A stretch of 7,021 nucleotides of DNA from Methyloprofundus sp. (GTDB lineage Bacteria; Pseudomonadota; Gammaproteobacteria; Methylococcales; Methylomonadaceae), in contig WTCN01000020.1 of NCBI GenBank assembly GCA_013138555.1, positions 1 through 7,021 on the forward strand, given 5' to 3'. The position numbers and the translations under genes are program-made. Below are positions 1-4,265 of the stretch, in pieces; positions within the stretch are counted from its first letter, which is position 1, and each line of letters starts with the position of its first letter. The notes under the pieces are model-generated. The model did no database searches. It worked only from the letters and a program-made list of their open reading frames with translations, and was not told the origin of the DNA.

Positions 1-205
1 CACTGCCGTACAGGCAGCTTAGAAAACCACCGGCCCCAACAAGATCAGCAGATAAAAGTTCACTGCCGTACAGGCAGCTTAGAAAAATAATCTTGTCACT
101 GACTCAGAGCTTTTAAAGTTCACTGCCGTACAGGCAGCTTAGAAAATTACAATGAGTCAACTTTTAAGAAAAGCTTAGTTCACTGCCGTACAGGCAGCTT
201 AGAAA
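1..205 (+). CRISPR. Subtype I-F CRISPR array, leader-distal end
   Basis: Four copies of a 28-bp repeat lie at 1-25 (its first three bases GTT fall outside the window), 58-85, 118-145 and 178-205. They are separated by three unrelated 32-bp spacers at 26-57, 86-117 and 146-177, giving an exact 60-bp period. The repeat begins GTTCACTGCC, contains the 5-bp hairpin CTGCC-GTACA-GGCAG and ends CTTAGAAA, which matches the family processed by Cas6f (Csy4); CTTAGAAA would be the 8-nt 5' handle of the crRNA. That orientation implies transcription on the plus strand, with leader, newer spacers and any cas genes to the left. All four visible repeats are identical, including the terminal one, which is often degenerate in other arrays. 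No further repeat follows 205; sequence related to DUF4336 starts immediately. The I-F assignment rests on repeat sequence, repeat length and 32-bp spacers; no cas gene is visible. Confidence 0.96.
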
Positions 206-319
206 ATCCAAAGGTTGTTTTCTTTCATCAAGGTTCAAAAACACTGATATTAACAGACCTTATTGAGAATTTTAAACCTGAGTTATTCAGCTGGTGGCAA
301 AGAATCTTAGCCAAATATT

Positions 320-510
320 GGCATCTTTCATATGACCATAAAAGTAGTTTACACTTCGATAATCTATATGAATCAAGAATATAAACGTAGCCCGTATGAA
401 GCTTGCGTAATACGGGACATTCGAGACGCTAGTTTTCCCGTATTACGCAAGCTTCATACGGGCTACGCTTGTTAAATAAAAAAAGTGTCAACCGAGAAAT
501 GAAGGATGCC
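320..510. mobile_element. 191-bp non-autonomous (MITE-like) insertion element
   Basis: The DUF4336 reading frame is interrupted by a segment with terminal inverted repeats: GGCATCTTTCATAT at 320-333 and, reading inward from 510 on the minus strand, GGCATCCTTCATTT, a 12 of 14 match. It is flanked by CAAATATT (312-319) and TAAATATT (511-518), a 7 of 8 match that fits an 8-bp target duplication with one later change. Deleting 320-518 restores the host frame exactly. There is no transposase or substantial open frame inside, so the element must have been moved by an enzyme encoded elsewhere. An 8-bp AT-rich duplication is compatible with families such as ISL3 or IS1595, but I cannot assign one. 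The centre is occupied by the REP-type palindrome at 386-467. Confidence 0.82.
386..467. repeat. Head-to-head REP pair (BIME-like long palindrome)
   Basis: Arms 386-417 and 436-467 are perfect reverse complements over 32 bp, around an 18-base loop (418-435). Each arm reads GTAG followed by an imperfect palindrome with outer stem CCCGTAT/ATACGGG (391-397 with 410-416 in the left arm). GTAG next to a palindrome is the signature of REP sequences mobilised by RAYT (TnpA-REP) transposases, and two inverted copies form a BIME. As RNA this would be a very stable hairpin able to block transcription or protect 3' ends. It lies wholly inside the 191-bp element, so it is either part of that element or a nested insertion. 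Confidence 0.85.
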
Positions 511-821
511 TAAATATTCTGGTATTCTATCGCCTAATGGCAAAACCCCTATTGACTGGAGGCTTAGCTTTATTTTAGGGAAGAAAGAGGCCAGAAAATC
601 GTTAACCATATTGATGGAATGGGAACCCGATAACATCGTTGTTTCACATGGAGAATGTATATATGGAAATGGGCTTGATTTTTTAAAAAAGTCATTTTCA
701 TGGGTTTAATTCCAAAGCATAATCGGGATAGGGAGTTACTTCCTAGACTGGCAATATTGGTTAAGCCGAAAAAGTCATAAAAATGCTATACCCTGGGAAT
801 AGTTCAAACAACTGAGCTGTC

Positions 822-850
822 AATACCTCCTATGGGGGGTATTTTTCTTT
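822..850 (+). terminator. Probable rho-independent terminator
   Basis: AATACCTCC (822-830) pairs with GGGGGTATT (835-843) to give a 9-bp stem with one G-T wobble and the 4-base loop TATG. A T-rich tract (TTTCTTT) follows on the plus strand, the expected polarity for a plus-strand transcript. It lies 113 bases after the DUF4336 stop and was probably that gene's terminator. It would now also insulate the 346-aa gene from read-through out of the CRISPR array. Confidence 0.7.
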
Positions 851-896
851 AGTTTGTCATGGTAGGATTGAAGCATAATATAAAATAATTTCAGCT

Positions 897-913
897 GGAA
901 AATCGAATTTTCC
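897..913. promoter_or_regulatory. Short perfect inverted repeat, possible operator
   Basis: GGAAAAT (897-903) and ATTTTCC (907-913) are perfect reverse complements separated by three bases (CGA). The site lies about 215 bases upstream of the 346-aa gene, between the terminator and that gene. The 17-bp dyad would suit a dimeric regulator, but no adjacent promoter is clear and AT-rich dyads of this size arise by chance. The functional role is speculative. Confidence 0.25.
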
Positions 914-1129
914 TGTGGATGTTAAAGCATCTGCTGGCAACATAAGACTATGTACAATAAATTATTATTGATATGTGAGACTATTTTTGCAGACTAATGT
1001 TTATGCAGTCAATCGTGGTGATACAAAAGCAGCTCACAAGGTATTAGAAACAAGGATGTATAGTTAGTGTATTTTCAATACAGCTGCTTAGGGTGGAAAT
1101 CATCCGGATAAAGTATGCGGTAAAAGATC

Positions 1130-2170
1130 ATGAGATCAAAATTGAAAAGAAGCATGACCTGTTGCATAATCAGCTCTATTTTGCTTTTAGCATCGTGGCT
1201 AAACTCAAGTTTTACATTCAAAAAAATCATCTATAAAAGCACTGGTGATACTCTGATAGGTTTTACCGAAGAACAGGCAATTCCGTTTATTTTAAAGACT
1301 GAAGATATTGATATGGGATGTGTCATGTCGGAAGCCTTTACACTTTTTATTCAAAGTTTTTCTCAGGTCACCAGCCCACCAAATCAGCTTGCCATTATGT
1401 TTAATTTATTGGCCGGTAACTGTGCTGAATTTAAAGCCTGGGAAGAAGAGTTACGTTATTTGCGTGCAATGCGTGCTAAAAAAATAGAAGATGCCAAGGA
1501 TGCGCTTATCAAACAAAAAAGATACCTTCATCTGGCTGCTCGTCGGCAGCTTGCCGGTTATAAAAATCTTAAATTAGCATTTATTGAACCTGGTAGTGAT
1601 TGTCCTGATTTTAACAGCAAAAATGGAGAGTTTTTCTGGCTAGTTGGGCTTTTGGACGGATTACAAGCCATTTTTAATGATATGTTATCTGGAGGACATC
1701 TTGGTGTCCCGCTGGATATTGGATTAAAAGTAGGGCGGGGGGCTAGTTGTTTGGATAATGAAAAATGGTGGGGAATGCCCAGTGCCATTCAGGCAACTAT
1801 CTGGTCTATTTTTCCGGACATCAAGCCAGAGGGTAAAGATCCATTTATGATGCTGGAACAATCAATGTACATGGGGAAACAACAAGGTATGTGCATCTCT
1901 ATGGTGTTGGCAGCACAAGTCTATAGTGGCATTGGAGACATAGATAAGGTAAAAGAAATTATCCGTAGCCATGCAATGGTAATAGAGAAAATACCGGTTA
2001 ACCCGAAATTTAGAATTCTGAATGAAATGACTACACTGCAATTACGTGCAATTTCTGATCGCCTATGGACAACTGCAACGGGAAGTCGTACACCTATAGG
2101 GAAACTTGGCTCTTTTTGGGATGATCCAGAAGAAGCTGTAGATACAATTGAAATAGTTGATTTAATTTAA
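1130..2170 (+). CDS. Exported alpha-helical protein of unknown function (TRAP T-component-like?)
   Basis: This is a 346-residue protein. The N-terminus has a basic stretch (RSKLKR) followed by a hydrophobic segment at about 11-24 (CCIISSILLLASWL), so it is probably exported or membrane anchored. No lipobox is seen. An internal ATG at codon 9 (position 1154) would also leave a signal sequence and follows a purine-rich AAAAGAAG, so the true start is uncertain. The body is rich in helix: EAFTLFIQSFSQV near 68-80, AWEEELRYLRAMRAKK near 103-118, then a charged QKRYLHLAARRQLAGYKNL run. Later motifs include GVPLDIGLKVGRGASCLDNEKWWG (192-215, written here only for its conserved look), RAISDRLWTTATG (306-318) and a FWDDPEEA tail. 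The repeated-helix look and the neighbouring solute-binding protein suggest a periplasmic partner like TatT of TRAP transporters. That is inference from context and recall of similar gene pairs; function is otherwise unknown. Confidence 0.8.
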   Translation: MRSKLKRSMTCCIISSILLLASWLNSSFTFKKIIYKSTGDTLIGFTEEQAIPFILKTEDIDMGCVMSEAFTLFIQSFSQVTSPPNQLAIMFNLLAGNCAEFKAWEEELRYLRAMRAKKIEDAKDALIKQKRYLHLAARRQLAGYKNLKLAFIEPGSDCPDFNSKNGEFFWLVGLLDGLQAIFNDMLSGGHLGVPLDIGLKVGRGASCLDNEKWWGMPSAIQATIWSIFPDIKPEGKDPFMMLEQSMYMGKQQGMCISMVLAAQVYSGIGDIDKVKEIIRSHAMVIEKIPVNPKFRILNEMTTLQLRAISDRLWTTATGSRTPIGKLGSFWDDPEEAVDTIEIVDLI

Positions 2171-2192
2171 TGATTCTTATATTTGGAGAGTG

Positions 2193-2285
2193 ATGTATAA
2201 GCTAGAGTTATTTAGGCGGGTCTATTTCCCGTTTTTCCATCCTACAGTTGCTCAGATTATTTATATGGTTTTCAATGTTCGATGA
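2193..2285 (+). CDS. Possible 30-residue small protein or leader peptide
   Basis: An ATG at 2193 follows GGAG (2185-2188) at a four-base spacing and opens 30 codons, beginning MYKLELFRRVYFPFFHPTVA and ending VFNVR. The peptide is basic, aromatic and hydrophobic. Its stop lies 36 bases before the start of the AdeT-like gene, so it could act as a translated leader. Alternatively it is a remnant or chance. The only support is the ribosome site and position; I do not recognise the peptide. Confidence 0.25.
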   Translation: MYKLELFRRVYFPFFHPTVAQIIYMVFNVR

Positions 2286-2321
2286 TTTTTTTGTTTTATA
2301 ACAAAATACAGGAGACTGTTT

Positions 2322-3331
2322 ATGAAAATCTTTAATTTTTTATTCAGATTAATATTAATCACTGCCTTGATAACGGCCAGCAATAATATTCAGGCAGAAG
2401 CTAGAAAGGTCTGTGTTTTTGACCTACTGGGTGCTAATGGGCCTGTCTTTTCCCAGATGAAGGATTATCAAATGGCGGCACTCGAATGGGGTGTAGAACT
2501 GATACTTAAACCATACACTAGCGAGCGCGTAGCTGCAGAAGATTTTAAATCTGGGGTATGTGATGCTGTGAGTATGACTGGAATTCAAAGTCGTCAGTTT
2601 AATTCGTTTACCGGTAGTCTGGATGCTATCGGTGCAATGCCTACTTATGCGGATTTAAAATCTGTTATTGCTACGATAAGTTCAAAAAAAGCGGCAAAAT
2701 TAATGCTAAATGAACCTTATGAAGTTGCCGGGATTTTCCCCGCAGGTGCGGCTTATATGTTTGTCAATGATCGTACCATTGATACCGTGGGGGAGTTAGC
2801 TGGTAAACGTATTGCTATTATGGATTCAGATCCGGCGCAGACAGAAATGGTAACTTTCATTGGAGCCTCTCCGGTAGGTACATCCCTGACTAGCATGTAC
2901 AGCAGATTTAATAACGGATCAGTTGATGTGACTTATGGGCCTGCAGTCGTCTATGAAGTTATGGAGCTTTATAAAGGCCTTGAACCAAATGGGGGATTAT
3001 TCGTTTCTCGTTTGCTCAGTTGACCATGCAAATCCTAATTAGAAAAGCAAAATTTCCGGTAGGGTTTGGGCAAAAATCTCGTGAGTTTTCTTTAAGCCGA
3101 TTTGATGAAGGTGTTGAGATAGCTAAGAGATATGAGAGTAAAATTCCAAAAAAATGGTGGGTTTCTATTGCGGAAAAGGATATGCTCAGCTACAACGAAG
3201 TATTTAGGCAATCCCGGATAAAGTTAAGGGATAAAGGTATTTATAACGCTAAAATGCTGACTGTAATGCGGCGCTTGCGTTGTAAAAAAAATCCTCAGCA
3301 AGCTGAATGTACTGCTGTTGATAAAGAATAG
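2322..3331 (+). pseudogene. AdeT-like periplasmic solute-binding protein, frameshifted
   Basis: Start ATG 2322 follows AGGAGA (2310-2315) at ideal spacing. The product begins with a signal peptide (MKIFNFLFRLILITALITAS), likely cut after the AEA at 25-27. The mature protein starts RKVCVFDLLGANGP and has the hallmarks of the putative solute-binding proteins named after Acinetobacter AdeT, with a TRAP DctP-like fold: DFKSGVCDAV near 74-83, YEVAGIFPAGAAYMFVNDRT near 128-147, and RFNNGSVDV near 193-201. At about 3000-3002 the frame breaks. The first frame ends GGLFVSRLLS and stops at 3021-3023. The next frame continues RFSFAQLTMQILIRKAKFP, then PVGFGQKSREF and a C-terminal RRLRCKKNPQQAEC, as expected for the family. 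One missing base near 3001 explains this; restored, the gene would encode about 336 residues. It is either a recent pseudogene or a sequencing error in TTATTC. Ligand unknown; no permease gene lies beside it. Confidence 0.88.
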
Positions 3332-3638
3332 CTTAAATGAAATAGGCTATGCCCATAATATTGGGAGATAAATCTGTTTGCCTGAAAGGCAAAATCTCCC
3401 AGCATTACGCATGAAAAATGCAAGGAGTGAAACTTGTTAAGAGGATGAGTCAACTCTGAGTATATGTTATGATCTTCCTCTTGGGGAGAGAGTTTTTACG
3501 CTAAATTTTGTTACCAGGCTTCTCCTGCGGGGACAATGTTACTCTTACTTGGTTCTCCTCATTATCCAAAATATCTTTAGATTTTTCGTCAGTTTGACGT
3601 AGGTATTGAATAAAAAAACAGGAAAAATAAAAATAAAA
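3332..3638. other. AT-rich intergenic region with a structured element
   Basis: These 307 bases between the solute-binding protein gene and the secreted-protein gene hold no convincing open frame; the longest ATG frames are about 20 codons and lack ribosome sites. The main structure is the bulged hairpin at 3363-3400. A weak 5-bp stem (3478-3482 with 3486-3490) followed by AGTTTTT could be a minor terminator. A TTGACG at 3594-3599 resembles a -35 box, but no suitable -10 lies 16-18 bases downstream. The last 30 bases are almost all A and T, forming an A-rich leader before the ATG at 3639. Confidence 0.55.
3363..3400. repeat. Bulged hairpin, 14 bp paired
   Basis: GGGAGAT (3363-3369) pairs with ATCTCCC (3394-3400), and the inner TTTGCCT (3377-3383) pairs with AGGCAAA (3387-3393) around the loop GAA. 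Seven bases (3370-3376) bulge on the left side. The structure starts 32 bases after the stop of the solute-binding protein gene, so it may stabilise or end that transcript. No T-tract follows on either strand, so it is not a classical intrinsic terminator. Confidence 0.55.
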
Positions 3639-4157
3639 ATGAAAAAAAATATAGTGCTACTCTCTCTTTCTTTAGCTCTTCTTGGTCATACATATAGTGT
3701 TCATGCAGATACGGTTTGCTATGATGTTGAGGGTGGTGAAGCAAGTACAAATAACATTTCTGCTTATCAACAATCTGGAAAAATTGAGCTTTCCTTAACA
3801 AACCAGGAAACAGGAGAGCTCGTTAGCCTGGAAGGTGATCTTAACGGAATGATTATAGGTGCGGATGCAGAAGGAACCCTTTATCTTACTCATACAGCTA
3901 CATCTAATGATGGAAGTGTACCGTTTACTTTTATTACTTTAAATGACCGTGCTGTTTTTACAGGAGCACCAGACGGCTGTTTTCTTCCTGTCCATGAAAC
4001 AATAACTAATATTATTGCTGGAACAGGAATTACAGTAGATGTAGTTTCTGTTAATTTAGATGTTTATGGGAGTATTAATTTTATTAACGAAGGCGAATGC
4101 CTTGGTGTTCCTAACACCTTTGAAAACATTAGTGGTGAAATGTGTTTTAACCAGTAA
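3639..4157 (+). CDS. Small secreted protein with four cysteines, function unknown
   Basis: From ATG 3639 this encodes 172 residues. The start MKKNIVLLSLSLALLGHTY is a textbook signal peptide, with likely cleavage after VHA before DTVCYD, so the mature protein is about 150 residues in the periplasm or outside. The frame also opens at a TTG (3606), but that would put eleven basic residues before the signal; AGGAAA at 3620-3625 serves either poorly. The mature part is acidic, rich in Thr, Ser, Gly and Val, and probably beta-strand. It has exactly four cysteines, in TVCYD, DGCFLP, GECLGV and EMCFNQ, two near each end or middle, suggesting two disulfides. Sequence such as TNIIAGTGITVDVVSVNLDV (about 124-143) is reminiscent of short repeats in phage-tail or surface beta structures, but I recognise no family. 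It stands alone and converges with the minus-strand operon. Confidence 0.8.
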   Translation: MKKNIVLLSLSLALLGHTYSVHADTVCYDVEGGEASTNNISAYQQSGKIELSLTNQETGELVSLEGDLNGMIIGADAEGTLYLTHTATSNDGSVPFTFITLNDRAVFTGAPDGCFLPVHETITNIIAGTGITVDVVSVNLDVYGSINFINEGECLGVPNTFENISGEMCFNQ

Positions 4158-4265
4158 TGAACTGAACTTAAAACTCAGTTGACACAATCACGATAGAAAT
4201 CAATGTGTACATGACTATTGGTTTCTATCACTTAAGATTTCAGGTCACTGTTGAAATCTGTAAAT
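4158..4265. terminator. Convergent intergenic region with three hairpins
   Basis: Three inverted repeats sit in series between the convergent stops: AACTGA/TCAGTT (4160-4165 with 4175-4180); GATAGAAATCAAT/ATTGGTTTCTATC (4192-4204 with 4217-4229, 12 of 13 paired plus a wobble-type mismatch); and AGATTTCA/TGAAATCT (4235-4242 with 4252-4259). None is followed by a T-run on either strand, so calling them terminators rests on position between converging genes rather than on classical form. They could protect 3' ends or act in both directions. Confidence 0.45.

Larger units (their letters stand above)
208..709 (+). pseudogene. DUF4336 family protein, 3' remnant split by an inserted element
   Basis: Two coding pieces of one gene are visible. 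The first (208-319) reads PKVVFFHQGSKTLILTDL and continues through a WWQRILAKY motif. It then runs into foreign sequence and stops at 382-384. The second (518-709) resumes with SGILSPNGKTPIDWRLSF, carries VVSHGE and ends LKKSFSWV. Joining base 319 to base 519 gives one uninterrupted frame of 100 codons plus stop, which resembles the C-terminal part of DUF4336 proteins; I recall these as having a metallo-beta-lactamase-like fold of about 220-240 residues. The N-terminal half is missing because the CRISPR array ends three codons before the conserved VVFFH segment. No start codon with a ribosome site precedes the first piece; the ATG at 506 lies inside the inserted element and has no spaced Shine-Dalgarno. 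The locus is almost certainly non-functional. The molecular role of the family is not known to me. Confidence 0.85.
710..1129. other. Intergenic region, mostly without recognisable genes
   Basis: These 420 bases follow the DUF4336 remnant and precede the 346-aa gene. They contain the terminator-like hairpin at 822-850 and a 7-bp inverted repeat at 897-913. A GTG-initiated frame of 30 codons at 975-1067 (encoding NVYAVNRGDTKAAHKVLETR near its end) has no Shine-Dalgarno and no recognised homologue. No tRNA, known riboswitch or convincing -35/-10 pair is visible. The AT-rich stretch around 870-980 would be the natural place for a promoter of the downstream genes. Confidence 0.6.

Noticed and set aside
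1..205. Array belonging to a CRISPR-guided Tn7-like transposon (I-F3)
   Set aside because: No transposon genes, end sequences or atypical terminal repeat are seen; the repeats are ordinary I-F and identical.
506..709. Independent 67-aa gene starting at ATG 506
   Set aside because: The ATG lies within the right end of the inserted element and has no spaced ribosome site; the coding content is the tail of DUF4336.
975..1067. GTG-initiated 30-codon frame upstream of the 346-aa gene
   Set aside because: No ribosome site and no recognised homology; it could be a gene relic but cannot be told from chance.
1558..1788. Antisense open frame inside the 346-aa gene
   Set aside because: Opposite-strand shadow of a well-supported gene, with no ribosome site or recognised motif.
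2216..2236. GCGGG/CCCGT stem with T-tail as terminator after the 346-aa gene
   Set aside because: The stem has only four or five pairs, one a wobble; too weak to call.
3020..3331. Separate 103-aa gene starting at TTG 3020
   Set aside because: Its protein is the C-terminal third of the AdeT-like family, and the matching sequence continues upstream of the TTG in the same frame to the frameshift.
3445..3455. 11-base match (ATGAGTCAACT) between spacer 3 and the intergenic region, as a self-target
   Set aside because: Only 11 of 32 spacer bases match, which is not far from chance in 14 kb of both strands.
3589..3801. Antisense open frame overlapping the secreted-protein start
   Set aside because: Shadow of the A-rich leader and signal-peptide codons; the plus-strand frame has a clear signal peptide and cysteine pattern.
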